Positions 1-7,452 of a stretch of DNA of 45,458 bases are shown piece after piece. How positions within the stretch are numbered: the stretch's first letter is position 1; every line of letters begins with the position of its first letter. The notes under the pieces are model-generated. The model had not been told where the DNA came from. It was given only the letters and a program-made list of their open reading frames with translations, and did no database searches. Source of the DNA: Tenericutes bacterium ADurb.Bin239 (GTDB lineage: Bacteria; Bacillota_I; Bacilli_A; RFN20; CAG-826); the NCBI GenBank assembly GCA_002069815.1, contig MWCB01000012.1, positions 1 to 45,458 of the forward strand, in the 5' to 3' direction. Made by a program: the position numbers and the translations under genes.

Positions 1-69
1 ATGACAGGATTTGAACCTGCGACCTTCTGTTCCCAAAACAGACGCGCTACCAAGCTACGCTACATCCCG
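1..69 (-). tRNA. tRNA-Pro (anticodon UGG), 3' end cut by the window edge
   Basis: Read on the minus strand this gives a D arm, a five-pair anticodon stem (TCTGT/ACAGA) with loop TTTGGGA, hence anticodon TGG, and a T arm GCAGG-TTCAAAT-CCTGT. The 5' acceptor strand CGGGATG starts at 69. Its partner begins with CAT at the window edge, so the last acceptor bases, the discriminator and any encoded CCA lie outside. Confidence 0.93.
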
Positions 70-79
70 ATGCTTATGT

Positions 80-108
80 ATTCTACCAAATGGAATTAAA
101 TATAGCAA
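80..108 (-). promoter_or_regulatory. Promoter of tRNA-Pro
   Basis: On the minus strand a -35 box TTGCTA (103-108) and a -10 box TAGAAT (80-85) are separated by exactly 17 bases. The tRNA 5' end lies 10 bases beyond the -10 box, as expected for a short-leader stable RNA. Confidence 0.75.
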
Positions 109-183
109 GTATTAAATAACTTCGTGCCTAATGCAAAGCATTACAAATAAATAAGGGGCAATATAAACGACAAATAACTCAAA

Positions 184-1386
184 TTAGACTTTATTTTTTA
201 AGTGTTTAGTTATGAGATTAAAGTATTCATTAACGTTCTTCTTTTTATCAAATATTACAAGCGGACTATAATTTAATTTAGGCTTTGTTTTTTTATTCGC
301 CATCTTTTCAATAATCTCGGCAACTTTATGATAATTACGGTAATTAACGGGATAAAGTTCGGGGATAGTATTAACCCATTCTTCATGGTGATAGAAAGTT
401 TCAAGCCCAATGAAGATAATTGGTTTTTGGGCCGCTAAACAACTCGCTGTTTTAAGAGGTAAGGCGGTTTTAATAATGCCCGGTAAGATTGAGATAATGT
501 TAACATCAGCGTTTTTATAAAGTTGCGCGGAGTCTTCGACACTATGAGGCGGATAATACGTCGCGTTTACAATATTTTCATCATGAATCCGCGCGGCAAT
601 ACGAGCGGCTTGACTCCCTTCACCAACAATATGGAAATGGATACGCGGTTCATGGACTAAAAGTTTAGCCGCACTTAAGATTACATCAATATCTTGGACA
701 TAGCCAATATTACCAGCGTAGACGACATTAAACTGTAAGGGATCAAAGAACGTGTATTTTTTTAAGGTCGGGGCTTTCGCTACTTCACTAATATCAAAAT
801 TATAAATAACACTGATTTTGTCGTTGAAATCGCCTTTTGCTAATAAAGTGCGCCGCATTGTTTCACTAATAGTGATAACTTCAGTCGCCCGTTTTAAACT
901 TTTAACTTGGAAGGGATTAAATAATTTATAAGCAAGATGTTTCTTTGAAAAGACATTATCTGGATAAATATCTTGCACATTGTAAACAACTGGAATTTTC
1001 TTACGGGCGCAATACTTAGTGACAAGATAACTATAAAGTAGGGGCGGGTTACTTGACACAAACACAGCATCACTTTTAACTTTCCGTAATTTCTTCGCTA
1101 AACGGCGTGCGACACTAATATAACGTTGAAGCAATTTAAACTTACTAAAGCGTTTAGGGGGATATGTATAACACTTAACCCGATAAATTGTAATTTTTCC
1201 GTTGACTTCAACACTACTTTTATTATATTTTTCTTGTTCTTCTAAAGGTATACCCCGGGTTGGATTTGGCGTAATAATATTAATCTCATGCCCCGCCTTA
1301 ATTAACTTCTCCCAAAGTGGCCGATATAAATAATTTATCGTTGGCTTCTCAGGGTCATAATAAAAAAGCATAAATGTTATTTTCAT
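184..1386 (-). CDS. GT4 glycosyltransferase, WbuB/WcaI-like
   Basis: 400-residue protein with two Rossmann-type halves of the GT-B fold. The N-terminal half begins MKITFMLFYYDPE and has the acceptor-domain segment VYNVQDIYPDNVF. The C-terminal half has the nucleotide-sugar-binding segment VVYAGNIGYVQDID and the run IVGEGSQ. This pattern is typical of GT4 enzymes of the WbuB/WcaI type, which add a sugar to a lipid-linked polysaccharide or glycolipid; donor and acceptor cannot be read from sequence. An in-frame GTG at 1410 would add eight residues, but the -10 element (1394-1399) lies inside that extension, so ATG at 1386 is preferred. The gene stands alone between two tRNAs. Family call is firm, substrate unknown. 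Confidence 0.85.
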   Translation of the reverse strand: MKITFMLFYYDPEKPTINYLYRPLWEKLIKAGHEINIITPNPTRGIPLEEQEKYNKSSVEVNGKITIYRVKCYTYPPKRFSKFKLLQRYISVARRLAKKLRKVKSDAVFVSSNPPLLYSYLVTKYCARKKIPVVYNVQDIYPDNVFSKKHLAYKLFNPFQVKSLKRATEVITISETMRRTLLAKGDFNDKISVIYNFDISEVAKAPTLKKYTFFDPLQFNVVYAGNIGYVQDIDVILSAAKLLVHEPRIHFHIVGEGSQAARIAARIHDENIVNATYYPPHSVEDSAQLYKNADVNIISILPGIIKTALPLKTASCLAAQKPIIFIGLETFYHHEEWVNTIPELYPVNYRNYHKVAEIIEKMANKKTKPKLNYSPLVIFDKKKNVNEYFNLITKHLKNKV

Positions 1387-1393
1387 ACCTTGA

Positions 1394-1402
1394 ATTATAA
1401 CA
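1394..1402 (-). promoter_or_regulatory. Extended -10 promoter of the GT4 gene, probably leaderless
   Basis: The minus strand reads TGTTATAAT, a perfect extended -10 element (TGnTATAAT). Only seven bases, TCAAGGT, separate it from the ATG at 1386, so transcription should start at or next to the start codon. No good -35 box is visible, as is common for extended -10 promoters. Confidence 0.55.
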
Positions 1403-1486
1403 TGAGCCACTTAACAAAGCGGACAATTATTATAATTTTTAATATTCTATCAAAATCAAGTGACCACATGATTTTATGGTGTGTCT

Positions 1487-1516
1487 ACATTTAGGGTACC
1501 AGTACACCCCAAATGT
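1487..1516. repeat. Imperfect inverted repeat
   Basis: On the minus strand ACATTTGGGGT and ACCCTAAATGT form an 11-pair stem with one G-U pair, around a loop of about eight bases. No T-tract follows, so it is not a simple terminator. It lies about 100 bases upstream of the GT4 start. It could be an operator, an RNA hairpin or the scar of a mobile element. Confidence 0.5.
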
Positions 1517-1677
1517 CTCCCCAGGTATCACTTTTATTTTGCTACTAAGCATCAAATTTTTGACAAAAATTAGTGTTGGAAATAGTTAAACACGACTGCA
1601 AAATAGTGATAATTACACAAATTTATTAGTCATTGTTGTGTCACACATTGATAATTCAATTTTATAATTCACCTATT

Positions 1678-1911
1678 TCAGGTTTTTTCCAGTGTTTTTA
1701 ATAGTATATGTTGCAAAAACACTGATGTTATGTATAAATTTGAAGCGATTGTATCAAACCTATCGCTCTAAGATGGCAAGCGGTGTCCTAATTGATACAA
1801 TTTTGGAAGTAATCGTTTCGATAATAGAATTTCAGATAATTTGAATTTTTCTTTACCACTGTGTTTTATAAGAAAAGCTCCCTTTTCATTGTGCCAACTA
1901 TTGGTCCAATT
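1678..1911 (-). pseudogene. Possible decayed coding remnant
   Basis: One minus-strand frame is open for about 78 codons except for a single TAG at 1768-1770, and ends in TGA at 1678. The first part (48 codons, 1768-1911) contains protein-like runs such as NEKGAFLIKHSGKEKF and LLSKRLLPKLYQLGHRL, rich in the Lys, Leu and Arg common in real proteins. There is no start codon or ribosome binding site, and an in-frame TAA precedes it. It may be the tail of an old transposase or other lost gene. I do not recognise the family, and chance openness is possible. Confidence 0.25.
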
Positions 1912-1934
1912 TTAGGGAGCGTGTTCATTTAAGA

Positions 1935-2011
1935 TGGCGCGGTCAGGAAGAATCGAACTCCCAACCTCCAGATTCGTAGTCTGGCACTCTATCCAGTTGA
2001 GCTATGACCGC
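1935..2011 (-). tRNA. tRNA-Arg (anticodon ACG)
   Basis: On the minus strand the acceptor strand GCGGTCA (from 2011) pairs with TGACCGC. The anticodon stem CCAGA/TCTGG encloses loop CTACGAA, giving anticodon ACG, read as ICG after deamination. The T arm and GTTCGAT loop are canonical. A discriminator G and a genome-encoded CCA follow at 1935-1938. Confidence 0.96.
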
Positions 2012-2025
2012 AGCGTCACTTAAAC

Positions 2026-2053
2026 ATTATAAGTATTTAAGTGATTTTTGCAA
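2026..2053 (-). promoter_or_regulatory. Promoter of tRNA-Arg
   Basis: On the minus strand a -35 box TTGCAA (2048-2053) and a perfect -10 box TATAAT (2026-2031) are 16 bases apart. The tRNA starts about 15 bases beyond the -10 box. The promoter is embedded in an inverted repeat, CACTTAAA/TTTAAGTG at about 2017-2043, which could also help end transcription from the upstream transporter operon. Confidence 0.75.
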
Positions 2054-2090
2054 GTATTATCTAACTTTACGTACGTAAAATAGCGCAATT

Positions 2091-3203
2091 TTAACGTTTG
2101 CCTTGGTCAAAAGGTTGACCCGAGGCTTTTGGTCCGCGTGATTTAAGTGAAGTAAATGCTAGGAATATGAGTGTAACGACATAAGGTAACATATTTAAGA
2201 TATCCGTCGGTAATTTATCTAAAAATGTTTTTAAGAAGGCAATGTGACTTAAATCATCCTTAATCAGTTCAAACCCAGAGGCAATACTGCGCAATAATCC
2301 AAAGAATAAGGCAAAGAGCATAATTCGACTTGGTTTCCATTGCCCACTGATAAGGACAGCAAGGGCAAGGAAGCCAAACCCATATACGTTAGCGATAAAA
2401 CTGACCGTCGTGGGAATAATAAGTAAAACACCACCGATTCCACCAAGCATCCCACTTATTAAAACACCCGCGTAACGGATTTTAATCACATTGATCCCCG
2501 CAGCGTCTGCGGCATGCGGATTTTCGCCACATGCCCGTAGGCGTAATCCAAACTTCGTTTTATAAGCAATAACCCCCATCACAATAAAGAGCAGAATACC
2601 AAATAAGGAAATGAGATAAATATTTTCAAATAATATTTTTCCAAAGAACGGAATATACTTTAAAACAGGAATTTGACTAATCCGGTGATGGGTACTTGAG
2701 AACGTGATTTCTTCCGTACGACCAAGTGATAAGGCACGTCCTACAAAGATTGCAAGGCTCGCCGCTAGCATATTAAGTGCCGTTCCAGTAATTGTTTGGT
2801 CAGATTTCATCGTGATGGCGGCAAAAGCGTGAAGTAATGAGAAAATGATACCAGCAACTGCACCAATTAAAAGTGCTAAGAAGATAATATGTTGACCGTC
2901 CACTCCTGCGTGTTGGATATGGCTTAAACATAAAATGCCAACAAATGCCCCCATCATCATTGTTCCTTCGAGGGCGATATTAACGACCCCTGAGCGTTCA
3001 CTATACATCCCGCCCATCGCCACAATTGCAAGGGGAATCGCTGAATAGATTGTCAACGTTAATAATGCATACATGTTATCAGTCGTAAAGATTACAAGCA
3101 AAACATAAATTACAATAATTACTACTAACTTAATAATTTGTTTTTTCGACAGTTTTGGCAGTCTAGATAGGAAAGCTTTAAACTTTGATTTATTCACGGT
3201 CAT
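2091..3203 (-). CDS. nupQ: Nucleoside ABC transporter permease, NupQ/YufQ-like
   Basis: Integral membrane permease, 370 residues, with about nine hydrophobic segments in the BPD_transp_2 (LivHM-type) pattern. Family-typical runs include AMGGMYSERSGVVNIALEG near the first quarter and GLRLRACGENPHAADAAGI in the cytoplasmic loop that contacts the ATPase. It should form the membrane channel with the next-upstream permease and import purine or other nucleosides delivered by the BMP lipoprotein. ATG at 3203 is chosen because AAGGAGG lies eight bases upstream; an in-frame ATG at 3233 lacks such a site. It overlaps the upstream permease gene by 14 bases, so translation is probably coupled. The substrate is assigned by family only. 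Confidence 0.88.
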   Translation of the reverse strand: MTVNKSKFKAFLSRLPKLSKKQIIKLVVIIVIYVLLVIFTTDNMYALLTLTIYSAIPLAIVAMGGMYSERSGVVNIALEGTMMMGAFVGILCLSHIQHAGVDGQHIIFLALLIGAVAGIIFSLLHAFAAITMKSDQTITGTALNMLAASLAIFVGRALSLGRTEEITFSSTHHRISQIPVLKYIPFFGKILFENIYLISLFGILLFIVMGVIAYKTKFGLRLRACGENPHAADAAGINVIKIRYAGVLISGMLGGIGGVLLIIPTTVSFIANVYGFGFLALAVLISGQWKPSRIMLFALFFGLLRSIASGFELIKDDLSHIAFLKTFLDKLPTDILNMLPYVVTLIFLAFTSLKSRGPKASGQPFDQGKR

Positions 3204-4461
3204 CTTCTTGCCCTCCTTCAGTCGTTTCTTCATTCGGTGGCGGTAATTCCGCTATTTCCACACCTTCCGCAGTGGCTAATTTTGGTTTCTTTTTTAATTT
3301 ACCCGCGAAATCGCGAATCTTATTGATTAAGCGTCGTGCGTAAATTTGGAAGAATAAGGTAAAGGCACTAAAGTAAATAATACTCGCCGAAATAATATCA
3401 ATAATTTCACGCTTATAGCCAACTCCCTGCAGTGGTAAATTGGCGGCTTCAATATAACCAAAGAAGAGCCCAGCGCCCAACGTGCCAATTGGATGACTCA
3501 TGCCTAAAAGGGCAACCGCTATCCCCTGAAACCCATAGTTTGAAATAATGTGTTTCGTTTGCAATCGTTCGCCAGTTGAGGGCACTAAATAAATAACCGC
3601 ACCCGCTAAACCAGCAAGGGCACCAGCAATCACCAGTGAAAGTACGATATTGCGTTTATCGTTAATTCCCGCATACCGCGCCGCTTCACGATTAAACCCA
3701 ACTGCTTTTAATTGATAACCAAATGTCGTTTTTTCCAGTAATACAAAAATAATAATGGTTGTAATAATGGCAATGACAATCCCGCTATTAAGCCGATCTT
3801 GATTAAATAATTTATCAAGTCCCAATGTTGGTAATTGACCACCCGCGGGTACTGGACGCGATTGTTGGTGCACGGGCATACAAATAAGCCATTCAATTAA
3901 CATTTTGGAGCTATACATCGCCACATAGTTCATCATAATCGTCGCCACAACTTCATGCACATTACGATATGCTTTGAGTAGCGCGGGAATTAACGCCCAT
4001 AGCGCCCCGCCAAGCACCCCAGAAATAAGCGCTAAAATCCATGATTCAGTCTTAATACCGACAAAGACCGCTAAAAAAGCACCCATCATTACTTGCCCAC
4101 TAGCGCCAATATTAAATAAACCCGTTTTAAAAGCAAACGCCACCGAAAGCCCCGTTAAAATAAGGGGAGCGGCGCGAAAAAGCACCTCACCAATACTTTT
4201 TAAACCTTTCGAAAACCCCGCGGATAAAATGGCACCAAGTCCTTCAAAAGCCATGAGAGGATCATTAAAACTAATAAGAAGCATAACGATAAGGCCAAAT
4301 AAAAGCCCGGCAAGAATAGCAATAATAGTGGCGAGAAACTTTTCAACTCCCGTTGATTCGACAACCTGTTTCCACCACTTTTTTAACTTTGCAACAAAAG
4401 CTTTCCACCACTTTTTTAATTTGGGACCAAACGTCCCTTTCTTTCTAGATACTCGCTTCAT
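3190..4461 (-). CDS. nupP: Nucleoside ABC transporter permease, NupP/YufP-like
   Basis: Membrane permease of 423 residues. A long, strongly basic N-terminal stretch (many Lys and Trp in the first 40 residues) precedes about nine membrane segments. The run FKTGLFNIGASGQVMMGAF and the cytoplasmic loop YQLKAVGFNREAARYAGI are typical of this permease family. It pairs with the downstream permease and the double ATPase upstream. The start at 4461 follows AAAGAGG by six bases; the longer in-frame start at 4509 would read through the end of the ATPase gene and has no site. The acidic C-terminal tail (rich in Glu and Pro) is not recognised. Confidence 0.88.
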   Translation of the reverse strand: MKRVSRKKGTFGPKLKKWWKAFVAKLKKWWKQVVESTGVEKFLATIIAILAGLLFGLIVMLLISFNDPLMAFEGLGAILSAGFSKGLKSIGEVLFRAAPLILTGLSVAFAFKTGLFNIGASGQVMMGAFLAVFVGIKTESWILALISGVLGGALWALIPALLKAYRNVHEVVATIMMNYVAMYSSKMLIEWLICMPVHQQSRPVPAGGQLPTLGLDKLFNQDRLNSGIVIAIITTIIIFVLLEKTTFGYQLKAVGFNREAARYAGINDKRNIVLSLVIAGALAGLAGAVIYLVPSTGERLQTKHIISNYGFQGIAVALLGMSHPIGTLGAGLFFGYIEAANLPLQGVGYKREIIDIISASIIYFSAFTLFFQIYARRLINKIRDFAGKLKKKPKLATAEGVEIAELPPPNEETTEGGQEDDRE

Positions 4462-5980
4462 AACTTGCCTCTTTCGAACCTGACATGTATAAACCAAGTT
4501 CATTTTCATTAGTTTCGGTGGTAATTAAATTAGCGACAATCCGACCTTCAAACATCACCAAGATACGATCAGCAATCGCAAAGACTTCATCAAGTTCAAG
4601 GGAGAAGACTAAGATTGCTTTATGCTCATCGCGTAAGTTAATTAACTGTTTGTGAATGTATTCAATCGCCCCCACATCAAGACCGCGGGTTGGCTGGACC
4701 GCCACTACTAAATCCATCGGTCGTGATAACTCCCGCGCGATAATAGTTTTTTGTTGATTTCCGCCACTCATGCTTCGCATGGGAGTCTTGCGCCCTTGCC
4801 CACTCCGAATATCAAATCTTTCAATTAGTTCATCAGCTTTTTCATTTACACTGTTAAATTTTAAAAATCCATATTTCTGCATTTCAGGAGTGAAATACGT
4901 TTGTAAAATTAAGTTGTAAGCTAAATTGAAGTCTAAAATAAGCCCATGTTTATGGCGATCTTCGGGGATATGACTAATGCCTGTTAATGTTTTTTGACGA
5001 ATTGTTTTATGGGTAATTTCATCGCCGTTAATATAAATGTGTCCTGATTTAACATTGCGTAAACCAGTAATAACACTAGCGAGCTGACTTTGACCATTGC
5101 CTTCAATCCCCGCGACCACGACAATTTCTCCAGCGCGAACATTGAATGATACATCGGTTAAATCATTTTTATTCAGATAATCGTTAAAGTGATTAACTTT
5201 TTCAACTTCTAATACAACTTCACCAGGTTCACTTTTTTCTCGTTCAATATGGAAACTAACTTTCCGTCCAACCATCATTTCTGCCATTTCTTCAATAGTA
5301 GTAGTTTTGACATCAACCGTCGCGATATATTGACCTTTACGTAAAATCGTACAGCGATCAGCAACCATTTTAATTTCATTTAGTTTATGGGTAATAAGAA
5401 TGATTGATTTACCTTCTTTAATGAGATAGCGCATGTTTTCCATTAACTCAATAATTTCTTGCGGAGTCAGTACCGCGGTTGGTTCATCAAAAATTAAAAT
5501 TTCAGCATCACGGTATAACATCTTAAGAATTTCAACGCGTTGTTGCATCCCAACCGTAATATCTTCAATTTTAGCGTCTAAATCAATATATAAACCGTAG
5601 TGATTAGCAATTTCCATAATCTTTTTACGGGCATTTTTTGTTGTCAAAAAACCACGTTTTGTTTCTTCTTTACCGAGGATGATATTTTCTAAAACAGTGT
5701 AGTTTTCGACGAGTTTGAAGTGTTGATGAACCATTCCAATTTTTAAATCATTCGCATCATTCGGATTTTTAATGTTAACGACTTCGCCCCGCACCTTAAT
5801 CACTCCTTCATCTGGCTGATAAAGTCCAAAAAGAATTGACATCAGTGTGCTCTTCCCCGCACCATTTTCTCCTAATAAAGCATGAATTTCTCCATGTTTT
5901 ACTTTGAGTGTTACATTATCGTTGGCCTTAATGCCGGGGAATGTTTTCGTTATGTTCAGCATCTCAATAACGTAGGACAT
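4445..5980 (-). CDS. nupO: Nucleoside ABC transporter ATPase with two nucleotide-binding domains
   Basis: 511-residue double ATPase that powers import. Domain 1 has Walker A GENGAGKST (37-45), a degenerate signature VGMQQ (about 143-147) and Walker B ILIFDEPT (161-168). Domain 2 has a degenerate Walker A, VAGIEGNGQSQ (about 290), an intact signature SGGNQQK (about 405) and a Walker B-like LVVAVQPTRGLD in which the usual DEPT is changed. This uneven pair is normal for the NupO/RbsA-like group. AAGGAG lies seven bases before ATG 5980, and the gene overlaps the first permease by 17 bases. An extended -10 promoter sits just upstream, so the ATPase and permeases can be transcribed separately from the binding protein. 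Confidence 0.92.
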   Translation of the reverse strand: MSYVIEMLNITKTFPGIKANDNVTLKVKHGEIHALLGENGAGKSTLMSILFGLYQPDEGVIKVRGEVVNIKNPNDANDLKIGMVHQHFKLVENYTVLENIILGKEETKRGFLTTKNARKKIMEIANHYGLYIDLDAKIEDITVGMQQRVEILKMLYRDAEILIFDEPTAVLTPQEIIELMENMRYLIKEGKSIILITHKLNEIKMVADRCTILRKGQYIATVDVKTTTIEEMAEMMVGRKVSFHIEREKSEPGEVVLEVEKVNHFNDYLNKNDLTDVSFNVRAGEIVVVAGIEGNGQSQLASVITGLRNVKSGHIYINGDEITHKTIRQKTLTGISHIPEDRHKHGLILDFNLAYNLILQTYFTPEMQKYGFLKFNSVNEKADELIERFDIRSGQGRKTPMRSMSGGNQQKTIIARELSRPMDLVVAVQPTRGLDVGAIEYIHKQLINLRDEHKAILVFSLELDEVFAIADRILVMFEGRIVANLITTETNENELGLYMSGSKEASYEASI

Positions 5981-6008
5981 ACTTAATCTCCTTATTACAT
6001 TTAATTAA

Positions 6009-6017
6009 ATTATAACA
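6009..6017 (-). promoter_or_regulatory. Extended -10 promoter for ATPase-permease genes
   Basis: The minus strand reads TGTTATAAT, a perfect extended -10 element, about 29 bases before the ATPase start codon and downstream of the terminator at 6047-6077. The -35 region (TGCCGA) is weak. Confidence 0.55.
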
Positions 6018-6046
6018 TGAAGTTTTTTTAATCGGCATTTAAAAGT

Positions 6047-6077
6047 AAAAAGGCCGCGCATTTTACGCGCGGCCTTT
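6047..6077 (-). terminator. Intrinsic terminator after the BMP lipoprotein gene
   Basis: GGCCGCGC and GCGCGGCC form a perfect eight-pair GC stem, extended by A-T pairs, with a seven-base loop. On the minus strand a T-rich tract follows. Its place between the binding-protein gene and the ATPase suits partial termination that yields more binding protein than transporter. Confidence 0.88.
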
Positions 6078-6108
6078 GGGTAATTAATTTATCTTGCGTT
6101 AAATTCTG

Positions 6109-7260
6109 TTATAAGACAGTGACAAGAACTTTTGCGCCACCGATGGCAACATAGTCTTCTTTAAGACCTTCTTTTTCATTGTCTACATGAACAGTGCCAG
6201 CCTTAACAAGAGCGTAGACAGCATCATAATCAGCCTTCGTGAAGTTTTCAAAACGATCAAAGTCCTTTTCTGATTTAGCGGGTAAACCAACACCATCAAC
6301 CGTGGAGTCAAGGATAACACTGGTGCCACCTTTTTCACCATCGCGATAGATTTTTTCTAAGGTTTGATAAACACTTGTGCCTAAGCCTTTAACCGCTGAA
6401 CTTAAGACGGTTTCTGAGATTCCTCTTTGGTCAACATCAACACCGATAACCCAAGCTTTCTTGCCTTCTTGGACTTTTTCCTCAGCAGCTTTCATCACAC
6501 TAGTACCAGCCCCACCAGCAGCGGCGAAAATAACTTCAGTACCAGTTCCATACCACGAAGCGGCTTTAGCTTGGTGACCATCTCCTGGTTGGAAGTCGCC
6601 AAGATATGTATAGGTCATTGTGACAGCGCCATCGGCTAATTCTAATTCTTCAGCCGCATATTTTGCCCCTTGAATATATCCAATACCAAAGCGGACAACA
6701 GCGGGAACAGCCATGCCACCCATGTATCCTAATTTTCTAAAACCTTCTTTAACCGCAGCATAGCCTGCATAGAATCCGGCCTCTTCTTCCGCATAGAAGA
6801 TTGAATAGACGTTGTCTTTTATATCAAAGTTAGCTTCACCATCATCAAGTGTGACCGATGGCTCACCTGTTTCTTTGTCCCATTCAACGACATTATGTGG
6901 GGAACCATCAAGTAAAATGAATTTTACATCAGGGTGTTCCGTTTGTAATTGCCAAATTGCATTTTCGAATAAGAAGCCTGGAGTTACAACAACTTCCGCG
7001 CCGTTTTCGATTGCTACCTTAGCAGAGTCAACGTAGTCGGCAGTGGTTTGTGATTTTGGTTGGTAATACTGATAACTCATTTTTTTATCTTTCGCGTATT
7101 TTTCCATCCCCTCCCATGCCCCTTGGTTGAATGATTTGTCATTGATTGTACCAACGTCAGTAACGAGCGCTAGTTTGTAGGTTTTGTCCCGACAACCAGT
7201 GACAGAGAGCATAATACCGGCAAGTAAAACGACACCGGCTAGTAGACGAGTTTTCTTCAT
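6109..7260 (-). CDS. bmpA: BMP-family nucleoside-binding lipoprotein
   Basis: 383-residue substrate-binding lipoprotein of the BMP/PnrA family (periplasmic-binding fold). A signal peptide ends in lipobox SVTGC with lipidated Cys23. Family hallmarks are the opening LALVTDVGTINDKSFNQGAWEG, the run FILLDGSPHN, and the hinge region KLGYMGGMAVPAVVRFGIGY. It should capture nucleosides outside the membrane for the ATPase and permeases encoded downstream. AAGGAGG lies six bases before ATG 7260. It is the first gene of the cluster and is followed by a strong terminator. No purine riboswitch was seen in the 190 bases upstream. Confidence 0.93.
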   Translation of the reverse strand: MKKTRLLAGVVLLAGIMLSVTGCRDKTYKLALVTDVGTINDKSFNQGAWEGMEKYAKDKKMSYQYYQPKSQTTADYVDSAKVAIENGAEVVVTPGFLFENAIWQLQTEHPDVKFILLDGSPHNVVEWDKETGEPSVTLDDGEANFDIKDNVYSIFYAEEEAGFYAGYAAVKEGFRKLGYMGGMAVPAVVRFGIGYIQGAKYAAEELELADGAVTMTYTYLGDFQPGDGHQAKAASWYGTGTEVIFAAAGGAGTSVMKAAEEKVQEGKKAWVIGVDVDQRGISETVLSSAVKGLGTSVYQTLEKIYRDGEKGGTSVILDSTVDGVGLPAKSEKDFDRFENFTKADYDAVYALVKAGTVHVDNEKEGLKEDYVAIGGAKVLVTVL

Positions 7261-7299
7261 AAAGTTCCTCCTTATTATGTTGTGTAAGTCTACATTATT

Positions 7300-7327
7300 A
7301 GAATATAATAAAAGATGTCTTTCTCAA
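7300..7327 (-). promoter_or_regulatory. Probable promoter of bmpA
   Basis: On the minus strand TTGAGA (7322-7327) and TATTCT (7300-7305) are 16 bases apart, with the ATG about 40 bases downstream. Other AT-rich -10 candidates overlap, so the exact box is uncertain. Confidence 0.5.
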
Positions 7328-7376
7328 TAAAAATGTTAAGAATTGACATTTTTTGTATTTTATTTGTATTTGACAC

Positions 7377-7401
7377 TTACAATGTAACAATTAAATTGTA
7401 A
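7377..7401. repeat. Inverted repeat upstream of bmpA
   Basis: TTACAAT and ATTGTAA form perfect seven-base arms around an 11-base spacer. It lies about 50 bases upstream of the bmpA -35 candidate, on one helical face apart (18 bases centre to centre). A dimeric regulator could bind here, but no regulator gene is adjacent. Confidence 0.35.
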
Positions 7402-7452
7402 TTTAAAATGCCACTGTTTGCATAAGTGATATGGTTTTTTGTATTTTTAACG

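Larger units (their letters stand above)
1411..1934. other. Intergenic stretch with inverted repeats and a possible decayed reading frame
   Basis: About 520 bases without an intact gene. It holds the 30-base inverted repeat at 1487-1516, a broken minus-strand reading frame at 1678-1911, and an imperfect hairpin made of GCTCCCT and AGGGAGC flanking a region around 1877-1920. I see no tRNA, riboswitch or complete coding sequence here. Confidence 0.5.

Noticed and set aside
127-144. Hairpin TAATGC/GCATTA after the GT4 gene as a terminator
   Set aside because: Short AT-rich stem with a three-base loop and no T-tract.
3974-4483. Plus-strand open frame opposite the permease gene
   Set aside because: It is the complement of a well-supported permease gene and has no family resemblance or ribosome binding site.
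4462-4509. Longer N-terminus for the NupP-like permease
   Set aside because: It would lie within the ATPase 3' end and has no ribosome binding site; AAAGAGG precedes ATG 4461.
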